From assembly GCF_000337455.1 (NCBI RefSeq), contig NZ_AOIU01000004.1, forward strand, positions 35,257 to 99,256: a DNA stretch of 64,000 bases. Direction: 5' to 3'. Under the pieces are notes generated by a model, which worked only from the letters and a program-made list of their open reading frames with translations, did no database searches and was not told the DNA's origin. Numbering within the stretch: position 1 is the first letter of the stretch; each line of letters opens with the position of its first letter. The translations under genes were made by a program, and so were the position numbers. The stretch comes from Halosimplex carlsbadense 2-9-1. GTDB lineage: Archaea; Halobacteriota; Halobacteria; Halobacteriales; Haloarculaceae. Below are positions 37,403 through 45,909 of the stretch, one piece after another.

Positions 37403-38920
37403 TCAGTGCTGGCCGAGCGCGCCGTGGTAGAACTCGCGGTGGTCGTAGTGGTCGGCCACGTCGTCGCGGATCGACCCGTAGTTGCGCTCGACCGCCCGGC
37501 GCGTCTCGTCGTCGATTTCGAAGTCGTGGGCCTCGTAGAACTCGGAGGTGGCGCCCATGTTGTGAATCAGCGCGTAGAAGTCCAGCGGCTGGAAGAAGAG
37601 CGGCTCGTCGACGTCGCTGTGGCCCATCGTCGGGTCGACGTGCGCGTCGAAGCCGTTCCGGTCGAAGTCCTCGAGGAGCAACTCGACGCGCGGGCTGAGA
37701 TCGAGGCCCCGAGCCGACTCCCAGAACGCCGTCTCGCCGTCGGCGAAGGCGTAGTGGACGCTGACGAAGTCGTAAATCGACTCCCAGGTCCGCTCGACCC
37801 AGGCGTTGTACCGCTCGCGGACCGCGTCGGTGGCAACGCGCCCGTGGCCCGACAGCAGGGTCGCGAGCGTCACCGACGCCTTGGCGTTGGCGGTCAGCCC
37901 CGTCGACTGCAGCGGCTCGACGAACCCCTCGGCGTTACCGACCGCGACGCAGTTCTCGATCCACGCCCGGTCGTGATACCCCGACGAGAACTCGTAGTTC
38001 ACCACGTCCTCGGCGTCGATCCCCTCGCAGTGGTCGACGAACTCCGCGCGGGCCTCGCTCTCGGAGACGTACTCGGAGGCGTAGACGTACCCCCGGTCGC
38101 GGCTGTCGGAGGTGTCGATCTGCCAGAACCAGCCGGCCTCGCCCGTGTCGATCACCGTCGCCGGCACCACCTCCGACAGGTCGATCTCCGAGCGGGCGTT
38201 CAGCGCCGCGTCCAGCGGCAGGTCGAACTCGCGGAACGCCGCGTCCTGTTCGCCTCTGAGGACGCGCGAAAAGCCCGACGCGTCGACGTAGAGGTCGGCC
38301 TCGTAGGCCCGGTCGCGGCCGCGCAGTCGCCGGATCCGGTCGCCGGCTGTGTCGACGGTGACGACCTCGTCGTCGACCAGCGAGATGTCGCGCTCGAGAC
38401 ACAGCTCGCGCAGGAAGCCGTTGAACCGCTCGGTGTCGAGGTGATAGGCGACGTTCTCGTACTTGCGGGCGCCGCCCTCGCGGGGCTCGAAGGACCACGG
38501 CGACTTCCCCTGGGCGACCAGCTGTTCGCATTTGGACAGGTGGTCGTCGCTGTCGGCGAGTTCCGCGTAGTAGAAGTAGTACGCCTCGCCCGTGTCGCGC
38601 TCTTCGGGGTTCGGGAACTTCCGCCTCTGGTCGAAGGGGTAGTGGAACGGGTCGCAGCCACACCAGTCCCGGAAGTACACCGACGCCTTCCAGACCGGCT
38701 GGACCGCCTCCACGAACCGCTGTTCGTCGATCCCCAGCGAGTCGTGGAGGATCTGCTGGATGGCCAGGAAGGTGCTCTTGCCGACCTGCGGGATCGGCCG
38801 GTCGAAGTCGTCGACGACCGATACGTCCAGCCCGGGGTTCGTCCGCTGTAGCGCCAGCGCCGCGAGCAGCCCCGAGTCCCCACCGCCGACCACAGTCACG
38901 TCCTCGATACGCTCGCCCAT
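37403..38920 (-). CDS. Flavin-dependent halogenase (tryptophan halogenase family) homologue
   Basis: A 505-residue FAD enzyme. The dinucleotide-binding motif VVGGGDSGLLAALAL is at the N-terminus; K78 in WKASVYFRDW occupies the place of the essential halogenase lysine; GWFWQI (near 262) corresponds to the WxWxI motif that blocks monooxygenation; FVEPLQSTGL (near 340) matches the FEPLxST motif. All landmarks of flavin-dependent halogenases are present, but the substrate is unknown, and some homologues act as other FAD oxidases. The ATG at 38920 gives a natural N-terminus; ATG 38947 is an alternative. No other secondary-metabolite genes are adjacent, and it diverges from the pilus operon. Confidence 0.82.
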   Translation of the reverse strand: MGERIEDVTVVGGGDSGLLAALALQRTNPGLDVSVVDDFDRPIPQVGKSTFLAIQQILHDSLGIDEQRFVEAVQPVWKASVYFRDWCGCDPFHYPFDQRRKFPNPEERDTGEAYYFYYAELADSDDHLSKCEQLVAQGKSPWSFEPREGGARKYENVAYHLDTERFNGFLRELCLERDISLVDDEVVTVDTAGDRIRRLRGRDRAYEADLYVDASGFSRVLRGEQDAAFREFDLPLDAALNARSEIDLSEVVPATVIDTGEAGWFWQIDTSDSRDRGYVYASEYVSESEARAEFVDHCEGIDAEDVVNYEFSSGYHDRAWIENCVAVGNAEGFVEPLQSTGLTANAKASVTLATLLSGHGRVATDAVRERYNAWVERTWESIYDFVSVHYAFADGETAFWESARGLDLSPRVELLLEDFDRNGFDAHVDPTMGHSDVDEPLFFQPLDFYALIHNMGATSEFYEAHDFEIDDETRRAVERNYGSIRDDVADHYDHREFYHGALGQH

Positions 38921-39142
38921 CTCTCCGTGACGATGGGACAGTCCCATACAAGAGTGTTATCCCGATTCGAGGAACAGGTCGCCGGGTCGTCGGCCGAGTC
39001 CTGGCGTCGAGGACGGGTCGAGTTCGCGACGGAAACGCGGCGAAACCGCATCACTACGGGGTCTCGCCGACCGCGGCGCGGCGGCGGTTCTCCGTCGTCG
39101 GGTTTTATGATTCGAGCGCCCAACGGTGGGGTATCCCGACGG

Positions 39143-40918
39143 ATGTCCGACGACTTACACAGTGACGCGAGGACCCCCGACGGCGAGGCCGACCGAGCGG
39201 CGGCCGCCGACGGATCCGAGCGAGCGACGACCGCCGATGGCGACGGCACGAGCGACGCCGCGCCGGTGACCGGGAACGACCGCGAGGCGGTCGAGACGGC
39301 GGTACTCGACGACGTTCGAGCCTGGTTCGACGCCCACGAGGGCGAGACGGTCGTCGGCCGTCCCACCGACGAGTACATCGAGACCTCGTTTTTCGACTTC
39401 GACTACCTCGACGACTACGCCGAGTGCGAACGCTACTGGGTGGCCCAGCCGTTCGCCTACGTGACCGTCCTCTACGACGAGTCGACCAACAGCTACCGCT
39501 ATCACGTCGTCGAACCGGCCCTCGACGAGTTCGAGGAGTACGTCCGCGAGGACCTGATACGGGTGCTCCGGAGCGACCTGATGTACCGCGACATCGACGA
39601 GGAGGCCGACCGGGCGACCGTCCTCGAAGAGGAACTCCCGCGGGTGATGGCCGACCACGCCGCGACCGTCCCCGACGGGACGCTCGAACAGGTGGCCTAC
39701 TACCTCCGCCGGGACGTGGTCGGCTACGGCAAGGTCGACCCCGTCATGCGCGACGGTCGCATCGAGGACATCTCCTGTGACGGCGCGGACACGCCGCTGT
39801 TCGTCTACCACCACGAGTACCGCGACCTGCGGACGAACCTGACCTTCGAGGACGAGCGGCTCAACGCCTACGTCGTCCGCCTCGCCCAGCGAGCGGGCAA
39901 GCATCTCTCGGTCGCGGACCCGCTGGTCGACGCGCGGCTGCCCGACGGCTCGCGCGTCCAGTTGACGCTGGGCGGCGAGGTGACGACCCGCGGGTCGAAC
40001 TTCACCGTCCGCAAGTTCGCCGAGGTGCCCTTCACGCCGGTCGACCTGATCGAGTGGAACACGTTCTCGCTGGCCCAGATGGCGTATCTCTGGCTGGCCA
40101 TCGAGAACCGGCAGTCGCTGCTGGTCGCCGGCGGCACCGGCTCGGGGAAGACGACGACGCTCAATGCCCTCTCGCTGTTCATCCCGCCCGACAGCAAGGT
40201 CGTCTCCATCGAGGACACCCCCGAGATCACGCTGCCCCACGACAACTGGATCCAGAGCGTCACGAGGGAGGCGGTCACCGCCGCCGAGCGCGGGGCCGTC
40301 GACATGTTCGACCTGTTGCAGTCGGCGCTGCGCCAGCGGCCGGAGTTCCTCGTCGTCGGCGAGATCCGCACCGAGAGCGACGTGGCCCACACGTTCTTCC
40401 AGTCGATCGCGACCGGCCACACCGCCTACACCACGTTCCACGCCGACACGATCGACGGCATGCTCAGCCGCCTGGAGAACGACCCGCTGAACGTCCCGCC
40501 GGGGATGATCGCGAACCTCGACCTGGTCGCGATCCAGCAGCAGGTCCAGCAGGGCGAGAAACGCGTCCGGCGCAACCGACGGCTGGCCGAACTCGACCGC
40601 GACGACTCCGAGACCGGCCTGTCGACCAGCACCGTCTTCGAACACGACGCCGCGACCGACGCCATCGAGCGGGTCGGCGAGTCGACGCTGCTCGACGACG
40701 TCGCCGACGAGCGCGGGTGGAGCGACGAGCGCCTCGACCGCGCGCTCGCTCGGCGCCGCGAGGTGCTCGAACACCTCGTCGAGACCGACACGACGGACTA
40801 CGAAGCCGTTAGCCGGACGATCCGCGGGTTCATGCGCGATCCCGAGACGGTCGTCGAGGCGATCCGCGCCGACCGCTTCGAGCCGACCGACCTGCCCGCG
40901 GCCGGGACCCAGTCATGA
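39143..40918 (+). CDS. pilB: Type IV pilus assembly ATPase (PilB / GspE / VirB11-like)
   Basis: A 591-residue cytoplasmic hexameric ATPase that powers pilus assembly. The acidic N-terminal tail (about 1-45) is followed by an archaeal-type N-domain and the ATPase core with Walker A AGGTGSGKTTT (about 330-340), the Asp box EDTPEI, Walker B LVVGEIRTES and a His box TGHTAYTTFHAD. The ATG at 39143 lies about 33 bases after a TATA-like element (TTTTATGA, 39103-39110). It is the first gene of a three-gene operon with overlapping or near-touching frames. Confidence 0.9.
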   Translation: MSDDLHSDARTPDGEADRAAAADGSERATTADGDGTSDAAPVTGNDREAVETAVLDDVRAWFDAHEGETVVGRPTDEYIETSFFDFDYLDDYAECERYWVAQPFAYVTVLYDESTNSYRYHVVEPALDEFEEYVREDLIRVLRSDLMYRDIDEEADRATVLEEELPRVMADHAATVPDGTLEQVAYYLRRDVVGYGKVDPVMRDGRIEDISCDGADTPLFVYHHEYRDLRTNLTFEDERLNAYVVRLAQRAGKHLSVADPLVDARLPDGSRVQLTLGGEVTTRGSNFTVRKFAEVPFTPVDLIEWNTFSLAQMAYLWLAIENRQSLLVAGGTGSGKTTTLNALSLFIPPDSKVVSIEDTPEITLPHDNWIQSVTREAVTAAERGAVDMFDLLQSALRQRPEFLVVGEIRTESDVAHTFFQSIATGHTAYTTFHADTIDGMLSRLENDPLNVPPGMIANLDLVAIQQQVQQGEKRVRRNRRLAELDRDDSETGLSTSTVFEHDAATDAIERVGESTLLDDVADERGWSDERLDRALARRREVLEHLVETDTTDYEAVSRTIRGFMRDPETVVEAIRADRFEPTDLPAAGTQS

Positions 40919-43170
40919 GCGGCCCGGGAGAACGCGAACGCGGGACCGCGACCGAGAGCGAGGGCGAGACCACGACGGAACGCGAGAGCGAGACCACGGC
41001 CGACGACGCGCCGTTCCGCGGGGCCGGCGTCGACCCCGAGACGGCCGAGACGGTGATCGCCGACGCGCTCGAGGAACCGGTCGGGGAACCGCTCGACCCC
41101 GCATCGGGGGACGCCGAGGCCGCTCGCGAGCGCCGGGGCGACCCGGGACCGCCCGAGGAAGTCGAGCGGCGGCCGGAGCCCGAGACCGCGCTTGGCAGCG
41201 GGCTCGAAGCGGGTCACGCCGCCCGCGAGAGCGAGCGCGAGGAGTTGCGCGAGGCCTACGGCTACGTCCGCGCGTTCTTCAAGCGTCGCCCCGACCGCTA
41301 TCAGCGGCTGGCGCGCCGGCTCAAGCAGGCGCGGATCGGCGTCACGTACGACGAGTACCTGGTGACGAGTACGTACGTCGCAGCGCTGTGTGGCGTGGTC
41401 GGCCTCCTGGTCGGGCTGTGTGGCGTGGTGGCCTGGACCGCGTTCGGGGCGCAATCGGGGGCGGCCGCCGGGTCCGGCCTCGCGGCCGTCCTCTCGGGTG
41501 CGCTCGCGGCGACCGCGTGGCCGGTCCTGGTCGGCGCGGCCGTCGCCGGGGCGGTCCTCGGCGCCGGGTGCGGGTGGGTCGGGCGCAACTACTACTACCC
41601 GAGACGCGTCGTCGCGGCGCGCCGCCGGGAGATCGCGCTGACGCTCCCCTACGCCATCACGTACACGTACGCGCTCACCAGCGGTGGGATGACGTTTCTG
41701 GCGGTCTGTCGGCGGCTGGCCGCCGCCGACGCGGTGTACGGCGAGGTGGCCAACGAGTTCGACGTGGTCGTCCGCGAGGTCGACCTCTTCGGCAACGACC
41801 TGCCGACCGCGCTCGGCAACGCGCGGACGCTGACGCCGAGCGACCCGCTCCAGCGCTTCTTCGACGACCTGCTGTCGGTGCTGGAGTCGGGCGGCGACCT
41901 GGAGGCGTTCCTGGAGGGGGAGTCCCGCGAGTACCTCGACGAGGCGATGGACGAGCAGACGGCGTTCATCGAGACGCTCGGGACGCTCAGCGAGGTGTTC
42001 GTCGTCGCGTTCGTCGCCGCACCGCTCTTTCTGATCGTCGTCATGCTCGTCGTGAGCTCGCTCGGCGCCGACACCGTCGGCCAGGTGGCGCTGCTGGTGT
42101 ATCTGGGGTTCCCGCTCGCGATGCTCGGATTCCTGCTGCTGATCGACCTGCTGTCGGCGCCGTACGAACAGCCGGCGGTCGCCCGCTCGGCCGACGGGGC
42201 CCGACCAACTCCCGACGCGGGCGACGACGACCGCTACGCGGACTACGAGCGGTCGGCCCGCCGCCAGCGCCTCCGGGAGCTGGTCACCCGACCCGCGGCG
42301 ATAATCCGCCGGCGGCCCGGCGCCTCGCTGGCGCTTACGGTCCCGCTCGGGGTCGGCGTGGCCGTCCTCGCCGTCGCGCTGGGGGTCGTGACCCCGTCGG
42401 TCGAGGCGGTCCTCGCGGCGCCAGTGCGGACGACTGCGGGGCTGGCGGTGGCGCCGCTGCTGGTGGCGACCGTGCCGCTGGCAGCGCTGCACGAGCGCGA
42501 GCGGCGGCGGTCGCTGACCGTCACCGAGCGGTTCCCCGACGTGCTGGGTATCCTCGCGAGCGCGAACCGCATGGGCATCGACGTGGTCGACGGGTTCGAC
42601 CTTGTGGTCAGGTGGACCAGCGGGACGCTGGCCGACGAGCTGCGGACGGTCCGCAACGACGTGGCCTGGAACCACGACCTCCCGTCGGCGCTGCTTTCCT
42701 TCGCCGACCGGGTGCGCGTGCCCGGGCTGACCCGGACCGTCCGCCTGATCGCCGACGGGAGCCGGACGACCGGCGACCTCCACAAACTCCTGGAGGTCGC
42801 GGCGACGGACACCCGCGCCCGGGCGAAGGTCCGCCGAGCCCGGCGCCGCGCCGTCGGCACGTACGTCGCTATCGTCGTCCTCGGATTCCTCGTCTACCTG
42901 CTCGTGGTCGTCCTCTTGAGCCGGAGCTACCTCGCCCCGCTGGCCGCCGTCCCGGAGCTGCCCGAGTCGACGGTCACCACCGGGCTCCCGCTGGGCGGCT
43001 CGGTCCCCGTCGACGTCTTCGAGGTGCTGTTTTTCCACTCCGCGCTCGTCCAGGGGTTCGGCAGCGGCCTCCTCGCCGGCAAGCTCGCCGAGAACGACGT
43101 TCGCAGCGGCCTCAAATACGGCATCGGACTCGTGCTCCTGACCGTCGCGACCTTCGCCCTCCTCGTCTGA
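40915..43170 (+). CDS. pilC: Type IV pilus membrane platform protein (PilC / TadC-like)
   Basis: A 751-residue inner-membrane scaffold with two type II secretion F domains. The long acidic N-terminus (about 1-110) is followed by a first helix group (about 155-225), a cytoplasmic domain (about 230-345), helices, then a duplicated second half ending at about 750. The tandem F-domain layout is typical of haloarchaeal PilC, larger than bacterial PilC. The start overlaps the stop of the ATPase gene (ATGA), showing translational coupling. Confidence 0.9.
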   Translation: MSGPGERERGTATESEGETTTERESETTADDAPFRGAGVDPETAETVIADALEEPVGEPLDPASGDAEAARERRGDPGPPEEVERRPEPETALGSGLEAGHAARESEREELREAYGYVRAFFKRRPDRYQRLARRLKQARIGVTYDEYLVTSTYVAALCGVVGLLVGLCGVVAWTAFGAQSGAAAGSGLAAVLSGALAATAWPVLVGAAVAGAVLGAGCGWVGRNYYYPRRVVAARRREIALTLPYAITYTYALTSGGMTFLAVCRRLAAADAVYGEVANEFDVVVREVDLFGNDLPTALGNARTLTPSDPLQRFFDDLLSVLESGGDLEAFLEGESREYLDEAMDEQTAFIETLGTLSEVFVVAFVAAPLFLIVVMLVVSSLGADTVGQVALLVYLGFPLAMLGFLLLIDLLSAPYEQPAVARSADGARPTPDAGDDDRYADYERSARRQRLRELVTRPAAIIRRRPGASLALTVPLGVGVAVLAVALGVVTPSVEAVLAAPVRTTAGLAVAPLLVATVPLAALHERERRRSLTVTERFPDVLGILASANRMGIDVVDGFDLVVRWTSGTLADELRTVRNDVAWNHDLPSALLSFADRVRVPGLTRTVRLIADGSRTTGDLHKLLEVAATDTRARAKVRRARRRAVGTYVAIVVLGFLVYLLVVVLLSRSYLAPLAAVPELPESTVTTGLPLGGSVPVDVFEVLFFHSALVQGFGSGLLAGKLAENDVRSGLKYGIGLVLLTVATFALLV

Positions 43171-43172
43171 CC

Positions 43173-44804
43173 ATGTTCGACACCACTCACTCCGACCGGT
43201 CGCCCCGCGGGGCCGGGCTGTCCGGCGCCGGCCGCGCCGTCTCGCCGGTCGTCGGCGCGGTGCTGATGTTCGCCCTCCTGGTCCTGCTGCTGTCGGTGTT
43301 ACAGGCGACGGCGATCCCGGCGCTCAACGAACAGACGGAGTTCCGCCACAGCGAGCGCGTCCAGTCGGACGTGGTCGACCTCGCGGCCGCCGTCGACCGG
43401 ACGGCCGCGACCGGCGTCGAGCAGACCGTCCGGATCGAGGCGGGTCTACGCTACCCCGTCCGCCCGCTGTTCGTCAACCCCGGCCCGGCGACGGGGACCG
43501 TCCGAACCGTCGAACGGCGCCCCGTCGTCGTCGACAACGCCGTCGCGGGCGGCGAGAGCCGCGACTTCTGGAACGGGACCGAACGCCGGGTCCCGACGAC
43601 GGGCGTCGTCTACGCGCCCAACTACAACGAGTACGACAGCGCGCCGGTGACGCGGCTCGAACCCTGGGCGCTGGTCAACCGCTTCGACGAGCGGACCCTC
43701 GCCGTGAGTCCCGACACGTTCGTCGACGGCCGGCGGGTCTCGCTGGTCGCCTTCGACGGCAACCGCTCGACCGGCCGCGTCGGCGCGCTCCCGGTGACGG
43801 TCGAACCGACCAGCGCCCCGACCCGGACCGTCAGCGTCACCGCCGGCGACGACCCGATCACCGTCTCCGTCCCGACCGCGATCCCCGAGGACACCTGGAC
43901 GGAGCTGCTCGCGCCGGAATACGACGGGAGCGACGAACCGACGAACGACCGCTACGTCGACGACTACGGCTGTGCGAACCCGGCGCCCGACCCCTGCGGC
44001 CGGCTCACGGTCACGCTCGAAGCGAACGCCACCTACGACCTCCGGCTCGGGGAGGTCGGGATCGCCGCCGACGCGACCGACGAGCGGGCGGCGTATCTCA
44101 CCGCGGTCGAGGGCGACGACGCGACCGTCCGGGAGAGCAGCCGCCAGCGGCTCGTCGTCGAGGCCCGGGACCGCTTCGACAACCCAGTTTCGGGCGTCCT
44201 CGTCAACGGGACGGTCACGGCCGAGAACGGCGACACCGCGGACGCGGGCCGGCTCCGCCGGACGAACGCGACCACCGACGCCGACGGCCGGGCGTCGTTC
44301 GTCTACGAGGCCCCCGCGAACGTCGAGGGAGTGGCCAACGCCACCGTCACGCTCCGGTTCGGCCCCGGCGAGGCCCCGCGGCGGGCGGTGACGATGTCGC
44401 TTCAGGCTGTCGGCCCCGTCGCGGTGGGGAACGGCACCGACGGCACCGGGACCGGCGACGAACAGGGCGGAGGCGGAGAAGCCACCGGGACGGCGCCGAC
44501 CGTGCAGTTCGACGGCGTCGAGCGAAAGGCCCGAGGTAACGGCCGCGTCGACGAGTACGACGTCGACGTCGCGACTGCGGACGCCGACGGCGACCTCTCA
44601 CGGGTCGAGTTCGAGCTCCGGTCGCTCGACGGGACGGCCCTCGACGACACGTCCGAGACGGTCGCCGGCGACGCGGCCTCGACCACAGGGTCGCTGCGGG
44701 TCGAGGGCAGCCGGATCCGCGGGGAGTACCGCGTCGTCGTCACCGTCGTCGACGGCGCCGGCAACACCGACACGATCGAACGGACCGTCGCCGGCTCCGG
44801 CTGA
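43173..44804 (+). CDS. Large pilin-like protein with archaeal type IV pilin N-terminus and Ig-like domain
   Basis: A 543-residue protein, much larger than ordinary archaeal pilins (100-200). The N-terminus GRAVSPVVGAVLMFALLVLL (about residues 19-38) is the archaeal pilin hydrophobic segment that follows a prepilin peptidase site. The ectodomain has several N-glycosylation sequons, a YGCANPAPDPCG pair likely to form a disulfide, and a Big-1/Ig-like domain (about 325-410, including RDRFDNPVSGVLVNGTVTAENG). It begins two bases after the pilC stop, so it belongs to the operon, as a tip, adhesin or minor pilin. Confidence 0.8.
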   Translation: MFDTTHSDRSPRGAGLSGAGRAVSPVVGAVLMFALLVLLLSVLQATAIPALNEQTEFRHSERVQSDVVDLAAAVDRTAATGVEQTVRIEAGLRYPVRPLFVNPGPATGTVRTVERRPVVVDNAVAGGESRDFWNGTERRVPTTGVVYAPNYNEYDSAPVTRLEPWALVNRFDERTLAVSPDTFVDGRRVSLVAFDGNRSTGRVGALPVTVEPTSAPTRTVSVTAGDDPITVSVPTAIPEDTWTELLAPEYDGSDEPTNDRYVDDYGCANPAPDPCGRLTVTLEANATYDLRLGEVGIAADATDERAAYLTAVEGDDATVRESSRQRLVVEARDRFDNPVSGVLVNGTVTAENGDTADAGRLRRTNATTDADGRASFVYEAPANVEGVANATVTLRFGPGEAPRRAVTMSLQAVGPVAVGNGTDGTGTGDEQGGGGEATGTAPTVQFDGVERKARGNGRVDEYDVDVATADADGDLSRVEFELRSLDGTALDDTSETVAGDAASTTGSLRVEGSRIRGEYRVVVTVVDGAGNTDTIERTVAGSG

Positions 44805-44860
44805 TCGACAGCCCGACTCGCGGGTTCGACTCCCCGCTCGACGGGAAAGGAAGGTGTCGG

Positions 44861-44920
44861 GCGGAGATGAGACTCCGCGCGGTTCGAATTTCGAGAAGCG
44901 AGCCCGCGGGGATTTGAACC
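44861..44920. repeat. Second copy of the tRNA-Arg 3' end and flank
   Basis: These 60 bp match 45029-45088 at 58 positions, with 45 in a row identical (44876-44920). The copied block holds the last 22 bases of the tRNA-Arg gene and 38 bases of its downstream flank, 168 bp away in direct orientation. tRNA 3' ends are common integration sites, so this looks like an attachment-site scar or a local duplication. Confidence 0.75.
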
Positions 44921-44974
44921 GGAGGAAGACGTTCCAGGGTGCTCGCTCACGCCGTTCGCTGCGCGCCCGGGGCT

Positions 44975-45008
44975 GCGACTGCCAGGGTTCAAATCCCCGG
45001 TCGGTCGC
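44975..45008 (+). pseudogene. Degenerate tRNA-like T-arm hairpin
   Basis: On the plus strand, GCGAC (44975-44979) pairs with GTCGC (45004-45008), enclosing CCAGGGTTCAAATCCCCGG, a recognisable T-arm with imperfect pairing. No matching anticodon arm is found, so this looks like a decayed tRNA fragment located between the two copies of the tRNA-Arg 3' end. Confidence 0.4.
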
Positions 45009-45028
45009 ACACGAAATGCAGGTGATGC

Positions 45029-45088
45029 GCGGAGATGAAACTTCGCGCGGTTCGAATTTCGAGAAGCGAGCCCGCGGGGATTTGAACC
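45029..45088. repeat. First copy of the tRNA-Arg 3' end repeat
   Basis: The original of the pair with 44861-44920: its right part (45067-45088) is the 3' end of the functional tRNA-Arg gene, its left part is 3' flank. Confidence 0.75.
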
Positions 45089-45139
45089 CCGGGCAACTTG
45101 GTCCGGAACCAAGCACTCTGTCCACTGAGCTACGGGCCC
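45067..45139 (-). tRNA. tRNA-Arg (CCG anticodon)
   Basis: A 73-base cloverleaf on the minus strand. Acceptor arm GGGCCCG pairs with CGGGCTC (one G-U pair) with discriminator G; the D-arm has TAGCTCAGTGGACAGAG; the anticodon arm CTTGG-TTCCGGA-CCAAG has anticodon CCG, reading CGG; the T-arm CGGGG-TTCAAAT-CCCCG is perfect. CCA is not encoded, as usual in haloarchaea. Its 3' end is duplicated 168 bp downstream. Confidence 0.95.
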
Positions 45140-45213
45140 TCGTATTCGGGTAGCGCGGTCCCACTCTTAATCGTTGTGAGACGGCGACGGAACGCGGAGA
45201 ACTCGGGCCGAGG

Positions 45214-45795
45214 TCAGGGCTGCTCGCCCGTCTCGATGGTGAAGTCGTCGGTCGGGTAGGCGACGCAGGTCAGGCAGTAGCCGTCGTCGAGGTCGTCGTC
45301 GAACAGCGCCTCGTTGTGCTCGTGCTGGATGTAATCGAGCGCGGCGCCGTCCTGGATCTGGCCGGCGCAGGAGACGCACTGTCCCTGTCGGCAGGCGTAG
45401 GGCAGGTCCCAGCCTTCCTCCTCGCCCATGTCGAGGATGTTCTCGTTGTTGGCGATCTCGATGGTCTCGCCTTCCTTGGCGAACTCGATCTCGTAGTACT
45501 CGACCTCGTCGTCGGCGATGGCCTCGGGGTCGAAGCCCTCGTCCTCTTCCTCTTCGTCGCCCTCGGCGAGTTCCGCGCCGCCCTCGCCGGACGGGATGGC
45601 GCCCGCCGCGCCGCCCCCGATCGAACGGTTCATCGGCTCGGGGAAGTCCGTCTCCGGCACCGCCGCGGCACGCTGTTCGAGGACATCCTGGGAGATGTCC
45701 GCCGGGGGCTCCCAGCCGGTCCCCCTCGCGTAGTGGACCGCGACGACGACGAGTGTCAACGCCGCCCCGATCGCGACACTCACTATAGTGTCCAT
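45214..45795 (-). CDS. Membrane-anchored 2Fe-2S ferredoxin
   Basis: A 193-residue electron carrier. One N-terminal transmembrane helix (about 4-24) is followed by a long acidic linker and a plant-type [2Fe-2S] domain (about 105-193) whose cluster Cys residues lie in YACRQGQCVSCAGQI and YCLTCVAYP. Haloarchaeal ferredoxins are usually soluble; the membrane anchor suggests electron transfer to a membrane enzyme. The ATG at 45795 fits the helix; the frame is open to 45837 without support. No partner oxidoreductase is adjacent. Confidence 0.88.
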   Translation of the reverse strand: MDTIVSVAIGAALTLVVVAVHYARGTGWEPPADISQDVLEQRAAAVPETDFPEPMNRSIGGGAAGAIPSGEGGAELAEGDEEEEDEGFDPEAIADDEVEYYEIEFAKEGETIEIANNENILDMGEEEGWDLPYACRQGQCVSCAGQIQDGAALDYIQHEHNEALFDDDLDDGYCLTCVAYPTDDFTIETGEQP

Positions 45796-45909
45796 ATCCG
45801 GGCTTCGGAGTGCCCGTATAACTAACTGACGCTTCAACGGTGGACGACCGCCCGACGTCGGCCCCGAACGTGTTCTCCGGGCGACGGGACCGCCCCGATA
45901 GGGTCGCGT

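Noticed and set aside
41388..43172. Possible in-frame N-terminal extension of the pilin-like gene
   Set aside because: The extension overlaps pilC in another frame and is arginine/glycine-rich; the pilin signal starts right after ATG 43173.
44821..44842. A possible T-arm (GCGGGTTCGACTCCCCGC) of another tRNA
   Set aside because: The loop would be eight bases and no acceptor or anticodon arm can be built around it.
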